64,000 bases of DNA from contig CM077147.1 of assembly GCA_039583875.1 (NCBI GenBank), forward strand, positions 107,616,124 through 107,680,123, read 5' to 3'. The notes under the pieces were generated by a model. The model worked only from the letters and a program-made list of their open reading frames with translations. It searched no databases and was not told where the DNA came from. Source of the stretch: Platanthera guangdongensis (lineage: Eukaryota > Streptophyta > Magnoliopsida > Asparagales > Orchidaceae). Of this stretch, positions 44,617 through 56,269 are shown one piece after another (position 1 is the first letter of the stretch; each line of letters begins with the position of its first letter). The position numbers were made by a program, and so were the translations under genes.

Positions 44617-45230
44617 TCAATTCTTCCATAGGTGCATGCTCCCCTGAAGTAAGATCACATAATAAGGCTCAGATTCACAAAATGTAATATTCGCAGTGAC
44701 AAAGATTATCTTAGTCGAGGGATGATAACATTTATACCACTTTTGAGTAGGGGAATAACTAATGAATACACACATGAGAGCATGAGGGACAAGTTTAAAC
44801 CGACCCGAAAAATGTATATGAGCAAAGCAAACACAACCAAAAGTTTCCAGTTGGAGAGAGGTTTGAGTAACCCCTAAGGTGAGAAGAGGGGTTTGATGGC
44901 CCAAGATTTGAGATGGCAAGCGGTTGATAAGGTAGGTAGCCGTGAGTGCAGCATCACCCCAATAGAACTTACGGAGGTTCATAGAAAATAGTAAACACCG
45001 AGTAACCTCCAAGATGACGGTTTTTCTCTCAACGACCCCATTCTGAGAAAGGGAGTGAACACATGGTGTTTGATGGAGAATGTCATAATTGGCAAGGTAA
45101 TGTTCAGAGTGGAAGTTGATATATTCTCGTTATTACTGCATAAAATTTTGATAGTGGCGGAGAATAAAGTAAAAACCATTTTGTGAAATTTCTGAAAAAC
45201 AGAAAAAACTTCATTTTTAATTTTCATCAA
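44617..45230 (-). pseudogene. Element D copia integrase C-terminal part
   Basis: On the minus strand the segment MEVTRCLLFSMNLRKFYWGDA-TATYLINRLPSQILGHQTP aligns with the standard copia integrase region (compare YWNFDVFTACYLINRM in the outer element). It is followed by FGCVCFAHI...HALMCVFISYSPTQKWYKCYHP. A short upstream piece (44979-45230) is degraded. RT and RNase H are missing, so the element is cut here. Confidence 0.75.
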
Positions 45231-45462
45231 ATAAACTCAAGTCATGCAAGAAAAAACCATCAATAATGATAATAAATCAGTGGCATCCAGAAATTGAGGC
45301 AACAGGGCAAGGCCCCCCAAACAATAGTATGAACGGTATGAAATGTAGTAGCAGATAAAAAACATAGTTAATAGGAATACGATGATGTTTGGCAACAATA
45401 CATACATCACAGACAATGTTTTTAAAACACAGAAGGAACAGTCTCTGTAGTGAGATAATGCA

Positions 45463-46480
45463 TCATCCGACGAATGGTCGGCATCTCTTTAGCAGAGAAG
45501 GAGGACGACGGAGGAGGGGGAGGAGGACAAAAAAAACTCCATGTGAACTGTTGTTGGGAATCTCTGTCAGATGAGGAGAGTGATAGGTTCTATCTGAAGT
45601 TCTACCACGATCGGAGCCACCATGTGATTGCAATCCTCCCCTGGGAGGAGGAAATTCATGTAGACTGGAGCACGTATCCCGAGTATGATGATGCTTGCAA
45701 CAATAATCGCAAGTAAGGTGATCCTTAGTAGGTTTGGGTTTGAAATCACTAGAACCACGACCTCCAAAATTGGTTGATGAGCCATTAATGTTGATCCCTT
45801 TGCAATATCGGTGATGTTCCAAGCCTCTCAGCGATCAAACTTCTGTTTTACAATGTTGTAGACTTCGGGAAACGAAGGAATAGGGGCACGTCCTAAGATT
45901 TTGGACAATAATCTGATCAAAATTGATGTGTAGCCTATTCAAAAACTCGAATACCCGATTACGATCCTTGTGAGCCCACGGCGAGATCTCATCTGCATTA
46001 CATACCATGACAAGAGAATCAAAGTGGTCGTACTCCTGATACAGTTGAGTAAACTCAAGATAGTAAGCCTATGGATGTCAATCACCATGTCGGAGAAGAA
46101 AGATCTTGTGGCATAGTTGGTAAATCTTGGCCACATTTCCCTTCCAGGAATAGCTAGCCTCGGCAAGTTTCTAGTTATCCGCAGCAATGTCCAGGAAAAT
46201 ATTTAGCAATGGATTCCTGCATGGAATTCATGATCCAGGACATGACAAGGGAGTTTTCCGACTCCCATTGAGACCAAGTTGTAGAGTCCTTGGCAGGTAC
46301 GCAGGTGGCACCGCTGATATAGCCAAAGAGATGCTGACTCTTTAAGGCAAGAGTAATGGAGTGAGAGCGCAATAAATAATTAGTGTCATCCAGTCGGACC
46401 GCAGTAATCTGAGAGAAGTTATGATCCTGACCAACCCAGGTAGATCCAGGGGGTGGTCATGGAGCTACCAGACTCATCCA
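45463..46480 (-). pseudogene. Element D copia gag
   Basis: Minus-strand pieces in several frames: the capsid part (46372-45939) and a CX2CX4HX4C knuckle-like CDYCCKHHHTRDTC (about 45640-45700) after a Gly/Ser-rich segment. Frameshifts and stops are frequent. The protease and integrase core between this and 45230 are not readable. Confidence 0.7.
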
Positions 46481-46931
46481 CATTTGACATACAAAAAAAC
46501 TTGAGCAGAATTTCACTAAGAAAACGGTGGAGAGGAATGGAGAACACGTCTTCAAGGAGCAGAGGGGAAATAGGGTCTCATTGTAGGGTTAGAAATCTTC
46601 CTCCTCTTGAATAGAAAAACACTAAATTTGAATTTGGGAGTGATCCAACTGTAAAAAATCAGTATGGCGAGAAGAAAGACAGCAAAATTTTCCCAAAATT
46701 TGGGATTAATTGGACCACAAGAAAATCATAGGAGAACCCGTCGTGTCAGCCAACGTCGACAAGCCGAAGGGAAGAGAGGAACACGACAAGCGGCGATGAA
46801 AACCCTAAACAAGAGGAAAGGTCTTTGTGTTGGACAGAGATGGGAGGGAGGAAGCCGGTGAGGTGCAGCGGTGATCGATCAACAGGCGGCGAGAGAGGAA
46901 CGAATAGGAACGAGAGGCTTAGGGCACATGG

Positions 46932-46944
46932 GGCTCTAATGTCA
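46932..46944 (-). other. Degraded primer binding site of element D
   Basis: On the minus strand TGACATTAGAGCC stands two bases past the LTR end, matching TGGTATCAGAGCC imperfectly. Confidence 0.55.
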
Positions 46945-47067
46945 TGTTAACGGGAGATGTTCATTAATCATTCACGAGAAAAATATCCACTTATATAAGA
47001 GGAGAATACAAAGAATATTTAATTAATTCTAACAAGTATTCTTCCTAAACTAGATATCTCAATATAA
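46945..47067 (-). repeat. 5' LTR of element D (~120 bp)
   Basis: On the minus strand it runs from a degraded start near TATTGAGATATCTAG to TTCATTAATGAACATCTCCCGTTAACA-like sequence, with TATA box CTTATATAAG (about 46992-47002). Its start abuts the LTR of element E at 47068, so either E inserted at or in this LTR, or its first bases are lost. Confidence 0.6.
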
Positions 47068-47396
47068 TGATGCGGTCGGTTCCGGAGATGAAGCAAGTGT
47101 GTGCGAACTGGAGAATGGAAGGAGAAAACCTGCTGGATAATTGATTAAAACGAACCACAAACACATATACACGGATCACCTAAGAGCAAGCTCTGAACAG
47201 TGAAACACCCAAGAAGTTCCAGCCACAGCCGGCAGCTTCTCCACAAGACTCAACAAGATAGCATACCAAAACAAACCCTACCTCTTAGCTATTTATATCA
47301 CACAGCTAAGAGTAATACATACTAATTCTACTTAACATAAACCTCATAACCTTAACAGACCCGGTCCACCCAGCCACACTGAACCGGCACGCAACA
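47068..47396 (-). repeat. 3' LTR of element E
   Basis: On the minus strand starts TGTTGCGTGCCGGTTCAG just after the G-rich polypurine tract and ends ACCGCATCA. TATA-type GATATAAATAGC at about 47289-47300 (minus). The far boundary at 47068 is set by TG/CA convention only. Confidence 0.65.
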
Positions 47397-47767
47397 ATAC
47401 TCCCCCCATCAGAAGTTTCGTGTCCTCACGGAACGAAGTTTGGAAACTGAAAGATATTGTACCTAAACACCTAGAGGGGGGGTGAATAGGTGACCAAATT
47501 CTTTTTAACTTTTTATGCCAGCAATCAGTTAATATCACAGAATTCTATCTATTATATCACAGCACATATGCAACAATCACAGCCAATAACAATCACACAG
47601 TAGACACAGAGTTTTATAGTGGTTCCTCAAGCTTTGGGTACATCCACTTTCCCATTTCGCCTATCTAGCAGTGTACTAGATTCAGCCAAACTTCTCCACT
47701 ATCTCAGAACCCAAAACAGGCTCCTACACCTCAGGCCCAAGGCCCTACAACTCAACTTTTCCACAAA

Positions 47768-47879
47768 GCCTACACTCAGCCACAAAGGCCTACACTCAGC
47801 CACAAAGGCCTACACTCAGCCACCAAGGCCTACACTCAGCCACCAAGGCCTACACTCAGCCACCAAGGCCTACACTCAG
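47768..47879 (-). repeat. 20 bp tandem unit, six copies in 3' LTR
   Basis: CCTACACTCAGCCACAAAGG (plus-strand reading), with a CCACCAAGG variant. Six copies here and five in the 5' LTR (about 58735-58824). The reverse complement resembles element A's GAGCTGTAGG array. Confidence 0.88.
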
Positions 47880-48469
47880 AGATTTAACTCTCCTACCCTC
47901 AGCCTTTATAATTGCAGGCTTACAATCTCAGATCCCTAAGGATCCTACAAGTTATAATGAATACAAAATGTATAAACTCAACAACTTAGATGAAAGAGAG
48001 ATAAGTTGTGAGATTCTTGATGAGTTTTTGGAAGAACTCAGCTGAAATCAATCTGACTTGACTTTCTTCAAAGCTTCTTGAAAGTAGAACACAATAAGAC
48101 TGATTCCTCTGCAGTTGATCCTTGATCTCTGCTTCTTAAGATTCAGACCAATCTGAATCCTTCTTCTCAGCTGGATTCCAACAGCTGATTTCTTGGATGG
48201 AGCTCTCTCTATCCAACTTCTTAGATCTTCACTTGATAGCTAGATCTTCTTTAAATCTGAACTTGAACTTGTGTTCAATCTCTTCAACAACCTTTTTATC
48301 AATCTCTTCTGTAGACAGTATAGGCCTATTTATAGGCCTTCTTCATGATAACCGGCTGATCCGGTCCAAAACTGAATTCTGACAACTCTGACAGGTGCTG
48401 TAGACCGGCTGGAATGGCAGCTGTCAAGTCATCCAGTCAGTTCTTGAAATAACTGTAACTGTCTGTAAG

Positions 48470-49326
48470 TGTCGAGACTTTCTGTCTTTAAGTGTCGACA
48501 CTTATAGACCAAGTGTCGACACATGTTGTCTAAATGTCGACACTAGTCTACAAGGTGTCGACACAACTCCTTGTGTTGTAGATTTTGTATCTCGACACTA
48601 CTTCTTCTTCATGTGTCGACACTGAAATTGAGTGTCGACACAAGTACTTGTACTTCAGTATTTTGCTGAATTCTTCTAAGTGTCGACACAACACCTTTGT
48701 GTCGACACATCTTCATGTGTTGAATCTGTTAAGTCGCTGGCTGAGTGTCGACACATTCCCTTAGTGTCGACACTTGTACTTAGAATATTTTGTTGAACTT
48801 TGTTGTTCTTTGCTAAGTGTCGACACAGCTCCTTGTGTCGACACTTTCTTCAAGTGTTGAGTCTTCAGCTAAGTGTCGACACTTTGTTCTGGGTGTCGAC
48901 ACTTACTTCCAGTGTTGACTCTTCTGCTAAGTGTCGACACATTGTTCTGGGTGTCGACACATTGTTCTGGGTGTCGACACTTACTTCAAGTGTTGACTCT
49001 TCTGTTGAGTGTTTGTTCTGGGTGTCGACACTTTTACTTAGTCTTTGCAGACTTTTGCTGAGTGTCGACACAGCCTCCAAGTGTCGACACTTTCTGATGT
49101 AGACACAGCTTTTATGGGTGTCGACACAACTGCTAAGTGTCGACACAGCTTCACTGTCTTTTCTTCACTGAGTGTCGACACAGCTCCTTGTGTCGACACT
49201 TTCTGTCTGGTGTCGACTCAGCATCCCTGGTGTCGACACAATGACTCCAAGTGTCGACACTGCTTGTATGGGTGTCGACACAAGTCTTCTTAAGTGTCGA
49301 CACTTTCCCTCTGGGTGTCGACACAT
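48470..49326 (-). repeat. GTGTCGACAC palindrome array in 3' LTR of B
   Basis: About thirty copies of the perfect 10 bp palindrome GTGTCGACAC or one-base variants, often in pairs such as AAGTGTCGACAC-n-GTGTCGACACTT, spaced 15-50 bp. In element orientation the array lies just upstream of the TATA box. Confidence 0.93.
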
Positions 49327-49744
49327 GGACTTAGAAACTTTTCTTCTTTCCTGCAAATACTTAGTCTGCACAAGTAAACTTAAAACACATCAAATACATT
49401 TTGATGTATATCATTGAGTTTGGTGAGACTTCTTCAAATCAGGTACATTTAAACCAATGTACCCAACAATCTCCCCCTATTTGGAGAAGTCATAACCCTT
49501 AGTCAATGATATACACCATTCATAATAAAATTACAAAATGATGTAAAGCAGGATTATATATATAGCAGGATAAACATAAACATGTATCAATCACACATGT
49601 ATACATAGACATTATCACAGAACAATTATGAAACAAATTTATTACACAACAAATTTATCACACAAAACATTGTTCCAATACTTTGTCATATACAAAATTC
49701 TAAAGTTTACAGAATGTTTTATATCAAAAGAATACATAGTAAAC

Positions 49745-52585
49745 TTAAGAAATTTTCTAAACTATTTCTGTTCAGCCTCCTTAATGACTATTCCTTTTCC
49801 AGCTTGAACTCTGGCTTGAACAGGAGATTCAGTAACTTCAGCATCAGCATGCTTCTTGCCTTTCAAGTCCTTCTTCTTTTGTTCTTCTGCTTTGATCTTT
49901 TGTCTTTCAAAGTAGTGATAAGGCTTGAGAAAGTACTTGCTAGGCTCCAGAGCAGTAGCAGGTAGCTTTCCCATCTTGCCCTTTCTTCTATATTGAACTA
50001 TGGCCTCCTGCCTTGATTCATGTTTCCTCCATTCAGCTTCAGAAAATCACTTATTCCTGTCTTGAATGTTATCTTTGGCAGATTTCCAGGCAGTCAATAT
50101 AATGTTCCTTGAGGTAGGGCTCCACTGCTCAAAGTCTGGTCTTTGTTCAGCTTACTCCCTAAACCTCTTCTTAGACAATCTTGTCTCTTCTTCTTTCTGC
50201 AGTGCCTCTTGAATGGCTTCAGAAATTGGCTGAACAACTTTTTCAATAATGGCATTGTCCTTACCCCCAGGTGGGCTATACATGGATTGGATGTCAGCAT
50301 AAATCATGTAAAATCTGAAGGAGGGTAGATAACTTGAGCCACTTCTGGTTGCTCCCCTCCTAAATATGCAGGATGAATTCCAGATTCAGCAACATTGTCA
50401 TCATCACAAAGAGGAGGATAACCCAGTGTAGCTCTGATGGAATTTGATATCCACTTGGCATGATCAGAGCTAGCTTTGACTAAAACCCTCTCCCCCTTTA
50501 TGACTTCTCGTTCTATATGATCTCTCACATCATCTTTTTGAAATCTTACTTGATTATCCAAATATTTAACTTCATCTTTAAAGAAAGGTTTTAACCTTTG
50601 GAGTTTGTCAGTTATCAACTTTTGAGAATCTTGGATGGCAGTCTTAAGAGCAGTGATTTCTTCTAGCAATACTTTGTCAAAATCTGCCTTTGCTATAGCT
50701 GGAGTCTGCCCTGCAGCTAGATTTTTCAGTTCTGTGACTATTGCATTGTGAGATGCAGTAAGGTTGTCATTCATTCTTATCTAATTGTCAAGAACATAAC
50801 CTTGATTCACAGCTATGTCATCCACTTGTGCTTTTATCTTCTCCTGGTGTGTAGTCAAGTACACCACTGCATTTCCACTCTTGTGAAAACATTCAGTCAT
50901 CTCCTTTTTATTTTGGTTCATTTCAAACCTGATAGATTTTATGTCCTGGGCTAGATCAAGTTGTAATGATTTCTGCCCTTCATCCACATAAGTCTCTATT
51001 GCTTTTCTATGCTCATCCAGCTTGATCTGCATAGCAACCATCAGTGCACTATAATCAAAAGCTGGGGCTGGCTGTAGTGCAGACTGTGGAGCAACAGTTT
51101 GGAGAGCCTTCTTATAACTCTGGCTCCTTCTTTTGAAGACATAAATTTTCTTTTTCTTTTCCCTTGCAGCTTCCTCATCTTCTGAGGCTGAGGAGCTAGC
51201 AATTTCTACCCTCTCCTTAGGGCTTGGGGGTAACTCCTTCTGGACATCTGGTGTCTTCTCAGGTTCTTGCCTTACAGAATCTTCAACAAGTACAACTTGC
51301 TCCCCCTCAACTGGAGCATTCTCCCTCTCAGCAGCATCAGTTTCCTTGTCAAAATTTGCTTGATCCAGATTTAGGAATAAATCTTCCATGGTATATTCTT
51401 GTGAAGAATGAGCTGGTGAAATTCTGGGCTCTTCAACCACTGGATCAGTAACTACAACTTCAACAGATGTGTCTTCCATGACAGCATCTGGGACTTGGCT
51501 ATCCAGCTGAGTTTGCTGATGAACATCAGTCAAATCAGTATCCTCTATAGGAAAATCTAAAGCATTTAGTTCAGTGATTACCTCTAGTATGGTGTTGGTT
51601 GCGTGTTCACTTTCTAGTGTAGTTGATTCTTCTACAACTAGAGACTCCCCCTGGATGTGATCCTTGTGTATGGGGCTAGCTTGAGGTAGCTCCCCCTGGA
51701 TCTCAGCATCTACATGTTGTGCTGGAGACTTCACAGCAGTTCTTGTGTCTTCTTCATCAGGTGTGAAGACCACTTGTTCTTCACTATCAGAGCTGCTTGA
51801 TGGAACTTGAGCCACTGGAGCAGTTTTCCTCTTATTCTTTGGAAGTGATACTTTCTCAGGAACTATCTTCTCAGGGGTTGGCATCTATTTTGACAACACC
51901 CTGTCCCATCTAGAGAATATTCTCAGATCCATTTTTCTCATATGATTTATTTTACTTCCAGCAGCCTGACCCATAACTTCAGGTATAACACCAGCAAGGT
52001 AAAGACTTAAAATTCTGCCCAGGTTGGGCTTCTTCAGGCTTTCCTTGATTTTCTCAAACACTATAACAGACCAGTCAGTGTTCAGAGTGAAGATAATCCT
52101 GGTCATAATATTGAACATAGAGGCAGATACTCTATCATGCCCTCCTGGCTTACTGAGGATTACTTTGCCAACTATCTCAGACAGAAATTTCCCTTTGCTA
52201 TTCATGCTCTTTCTGTTAAACACAGATCCTATTTTCATTTTAGAATCCAGACCACACCATGCCAATGCATCTCTGGTCCTGGAAGCTGTTACTTCATCCT
52301 CTTGCTTAGTTCTTGGTAGCTGTAGAATCTTCCTCAAGCTCTTAGCTGATACCTTCACCTTCTCACCATGAACCCTGGATTTGATCTTGAATCCAGTTTT
52401 GTCTACCTTAGCTCCATTGAGGAATTCCAGTACCTCTTTCTTCCATATTTTTGTAGACTCAGAAATTCTAATCCGGAGTCTGCAACTAGGGTTATAACGT
52501 TCTTGATCTCCTGGTCAGCATCCCCAAATGCGTCGCGCACCAGTTCGTATCCTTCGTTGACGTTCTCCTCAAGCTTTGGCGCCAT
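49745..52585 (-). pseudogene. Element B extra ORF (env-like position), broken
   Basis: ATG at 52585-52583 opens MAPKLEENVNEGYELVRDAFG. A frameshift near 52440 leads to a conserved-looking globular part (52358-51885, e.g. SLRKILQLPRTKQEDEVTAS). After a TAG (51885-51887) comes an acidic Ser/Pro/Glu-rich region (51884-51200). A basic KKKKIYVFKRRSQSYKK stretch (about 51150) precedes helical, coiled-coil-like sequence (51000-50304), crossed by TAGs at 50781-50783 and 50304-50306. Pieces continue to about 49762. I see no clear signal peptide or membrane span, so env is only a positional label. Related SIRE elements carry an ORF here. Function unknown. Confidence 0.72.
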
Positions 52586-52700
52586 TAGGGTTTGAAGAAT
52601 TTTGACTGGAGAGAAGAGAGGTGTCGACACACAAGTTTTGATCTCGAAACTTTTGAAAGCGTGTCGACAGACGAAGGCAAAACCCTATTTATACCTTTCT
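52586..52700 (-). promoter_or_regulatory. Candidate internal promoter and leader of the extra ORF
   Basis: On the minus strand a TATA box GGTATAAATAG lies at 52684-52694, about 100 bases upstream of the ATG. The leader holds AAACCCTAAT right before the ATG, a telobox-like motif common in plant 5' regions. Two GTGTCGACA sites fall between TATA and ATG (52620-52630, 52660-52669). This suggests separate transcription of the extra ORF; it is inferred from motifs alone. Confidence 0.6.
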
Positions 52701-53066
52701 AATTTTGAAGATGAAAAGGCGGGCAGCCAACTTAAATTGTGTCGACACTGGCAATAAGTGTCGACACTGACTGATAATGTCTCGACACATATGTGTCGAC
52801 ACAAGTTTAGTCAACAAATTATATGTGTCGACACTTGATTATGTGTCGACACCACTTAACTCGACATTTAGTCGAGACTTTACTGAGAGAATTCTGAGTA
52901 AGACTTAAGTGTCGACATCACTTTGGATGTGTCGACACCTACTTGACATGTGTCGACACTAATATTCTGAAGTGTCGACACTAACTTTCTAGATGTGTCG
53001 ACACCTTTTTCCTGAAGTGTCGACACCTACTTTCTGTGTCGACACAAAAATCTCTATGTGTCGACA
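52620..53066 (-). repeat. Internal GTGTCGACAC palindrome array of element B
   Basis: About fifteen copies of the same palindrome as in the LTRs, outside any LTR, between the end of pol (53100) and the extra ORF. Spacers are unlike those of the LTR array, so this is not a simple LTR fragment. Confidence 0.92.
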
Positions 53067-53099
53067 CCTTTTTACTTAGTCATTTCCAATTCTGTAAAC

Positions 53100-55183
53100 T
53101 TACTCTAAGTTTATCATTTCTAGTTCAATTTTAAATCTATTGAACTTAGCTTCTTCTAGGGGCTTAGTATACATATCAGCTAGTTGATTATCTGTTCTAA
53201 CATATTCAAGTAAAATATCTTCTCTTTCTACATGCTCCCTAAGAAAATGATATTTAATTTCAATATGTTTTGTTCTACTATGGGATACAGGATTATTGGC
53301 TATTGAAATAGCACTAGTAGAATCACAGAAGAGTGGAGTTCTACTTACCTGAAATCCATAGTCTTCTAGCTGATGTTGTATCCACAGAAGTTGAGCACAG
53401 CAACTTCCAGCAGCCACATATTCTGACTCTGCAGTGGAGATAGCCACACTAGTTTGCTTTTTGCTACTCCAAGAAATCAGTCTTCCTCCTAGGAATTGAC
53501 AGGTTCCAGTAGTGCTTTTTCTATCTTCTTTGCATCCTGCAAAGTCTGCATCTGAATAACCTGTTAGATCAAAATCCTCATTCCTAGGGTACCAGAGGCC
53601 TAGATAAGGAGTGCCCTTTAGATATCTCAATATCCTTTTGACTGCAGTCAAATGAGACTCTTTAGGGCAGGCTTGATACCTTGCACAGACACATGTAGCA
53701 TACATGATATCTGGTCTACTTGCAGTCAAGTATAATAGGGAGCCAACTATCCCTCTATATAAGGTTTCATCTACAGGTTTCCCTGCATCATCCTTGCTAA
53801 TAGACATACTTGACCCCATAGGAGTCTTCATGGTACTGGATGAATCCATACCATACTTTCTTATGAGTTCTAGGGTGAACTTGAACTGGCATATGGATAA
53901 ACCACTCTCAGTCTGTCTTACTTGGAGACCCAAGAAGAACTTTAGCTCTACCATACTACTCATCTCAAATTGACCTTGCATTAGCTTTGCAAACTTTTTG
54001 CAAAGGCTACTTTCAGTAGATTCAAATATAATGTCATCTACATATATTTGGACTAGTATTACTTTGCCTCTAGATTCCCTAAAGAATAGAGTCTTGTCTA
54101 TTTTCCCCCTTGTGAACTTATTCTCAATGAGGAAACTAGACAGGGTTTCATACCAAGCCCTAGGGGCTTGCTTTAACTCATATAAAGCTTTCCTAAGTCT
54201 ATAGACATAATTAGGTAGAATTGAATCAACAAAACCTGAGTGTTGTTCCACATAGACTTCTTCTTTAAGATTACCATTTAGAAATGCTGACTTGACATCC
54301 ATTTGGTAAACTTTGAATCCTTGATAATTTGCATAGGCTAGGAAAATTCTTATGGCTTCCAGTCTGGCTACTGGAGCAAAGGTTTGATCAAAATCAATAC
54401 CTTCTTCCTGCCTATATCTTTTAGCAATCAATCTTGCTTTATTCTTAATGATGACACCTTGTTCATCCATCTTATTCATGTAGATCCACTTGGTTCCTAT
54501 TATATTGTGGTCTTTAGGTTTAGGAACAAGTTCCCAGACCTTGCACCTCTTGAACTGATTCAGTTCTTCTTGTATTGCTTCAGTCCATTGTGGATCTAGA
54601 ATGGCTTCTTCAAACTTCTTTGATTCAACTTGAGATAGAAAACTGGAGTAGATTGCTGCATTCAGGTTTCTGCTCCTTGTTTGTACCCCTTGTCTTGGAT
54701 CTCCAATAATCTGCTCTACTGGATGATCTCTAAGATGCTTATTGCCTAGAGGCATCCTGACTTCTGGTTGAACCTCTTCAGTTTCATCATCTTGCTGTAC
54801 TCCTTGTACTTCTTCTGCATTTGGTACATGTAGTACTCCCCCTGGACAACAGCCACTGTCTTCTACTTGCTGTCTTGCAGTAGATTCTTCTTCTAGAGTG
54901 AGCTTGTCCATCTTCTTTGTTAAACCTGTGGGGCTACATACACTACTAGACAACTCATTGTTAATAAGCCTAGTTTCATCAAATACTACATGTGCAGTCT
55001 CTTCTACAACTTGAGTAGACAAGTTGTAGACTCTATAAGCCTTACTATTGTTGCTGTATCCAACAAAAATTCCCTCTTGGGACTTGGCAGCAAACTTAGT
55101 CAAGTAAGACTTTCCATTGTTAAGTATGAAGCATTTGCAACCAAAGATCCTGAAGTAGGATAGGTTTGGTTTCCTGCCCTTCA
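53100..55183 (-). pseudogene. Element B integrase C-terminus, reverse transcriptase and RNase H
   Basis: 694 codons are open without damage, ending at TAA 53100-53102. It begins [18 protein letters not shown] (integrase C-terminal), then an acidic linker. RT follows with [33 protein letters not shown] and the catalytic [11 protein letters not shown] (about 54030). RNase H has [32 protein letters not shown] and [11 protein letters not shown]. The segment is intact and could be active, but it is separated from gag-protease-integrase by a one-base frameshift at about 55184. Confidence 0.92.
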
Positions 55184-56269
55184 CAACTCATAGGGGGTCT
55201 TGTTGAGGCTTTTAGTAATGGTAGTCTTATTAATAGCATGGCATGCAGTATTAACTGCTTCAGCCCAGAAGTATTCTGGTAGTGATGTATCACTTAATAG
55301 GGTCCTACCAGCCTCAATCAAGGTTCTATTCTTCCTCTCAGCAATGTCATTTTGCTGAGGTGTTCTTGAGCAAGAAAACTCTTGAAATATCTCAAAGTCT
55401 TCACATAGTTTTGTCATACTCTCAGACTGAAATTCAGTACCATGATCACTTCTAATCTTGACCACTGTACTGTCTAGTTCATTCTGAATTTGCTTGACAA
55501 AACTATATAAGACATTAGGTGTTTCAGATTTCTGTATTAAGAAGAACACCCAGGAAAACCTTGAGTAGTCATCTACAACTACAAAGGTATAGACCTTCCT
55601 ACCTAGGCTGTGAACTGGCATTGGACCAAAGAGATCCATATGCAAGAGGTATAAACACCTCACAGCATCTTTGTTTTCTATGCTTCTAAAGGTGAATCTA
55701 GTCTGCTTGCCCTTTTGACAAGCTGAGCAAATACCATCTTTAACACACTTAACTTGAGGATCATTCCTCACTAACTCTTTGCTAAAGAGTTTGTCAATTG
55801 TCTTGTAGTTTAGATGAGCTAGCCTCTTGTGTCATTTGACACAATGAGAGACTTTCTCATCTGCTACAAGACACACTTGAGAACCATTGGTCTCACACAT
55901 AATGTCTAGGCAGTAGACATTTCTCTTTCTATAACCTGTCAAAATGATCTCTTGATCAGTTGACCTCTTGATATGACAACCATCTTTAACAAATGAGATG
56001 TCATACCCTACATCATTTAATTGACTTATACTAATAAGGTTATGTTTCAAACCTTTAACATAAGTCACTTGAGTAATGGTAACCAAGTTGCTAGAAATGT
56101 TACCAAATCTTTTGATGATTCCTTTTTCAGAACCACCAAAGGTGACTTTTGGACCATCTTTGATTGGAATGTAGTCTCTTAGTAATCCCTTTGTTCCAGT
56201 CATATGTCTGGAACATCCACTGTCCAAGTACCATATAGGGGCATGGCCACTTGGACTCACCTGCAAAAT
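55184..56269 (-). pseudogene. Element B protease and integrase core
   Basis: Protease WYLDSGCSRHMTG keeps DSG (about 56225). The pre-integrase segment is crossed by a TGA in place of Trp at 55832-55834 (HCVK-stop-HKRLAH). CSACQKGKQ follows. The integrase catalytic residues are present: D in LLHMDLFGP, D in KIRSDHGTEF, and E in NDIAERKN. The segment ends TPYEL before the frameshift. Confidence 0.88.

Larger units (their letters stand above)
47448..49468 (-). repeat. 3' LTR of element B
   Basis: On the minus strand starts TGTTGGGTACATTGG and ends CAATATCTTTCA. It contains the GTGTCGACAC array (48470-49326), the TATA box in GGCCTATAAATAGGCC (48323-48338) and six copies of a 20 bp unit (47768-47879). 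Confidence 0.93.

Noticed and set aside
48470..49326. CRISPR-like array or cloning artefact from repeated GTCGAC (SalI) sites
   Set aside because: Spacing is irregular, the same array occurs in both LTRs and inside the element, and junctions are not vector sequence.
52586..52600. AAACCCTAA as interstitial telomeric repeat
   Set aside because: Single motif copy only, consistent with a telobox or a chance plant 5' leader motif, not a telomere array.
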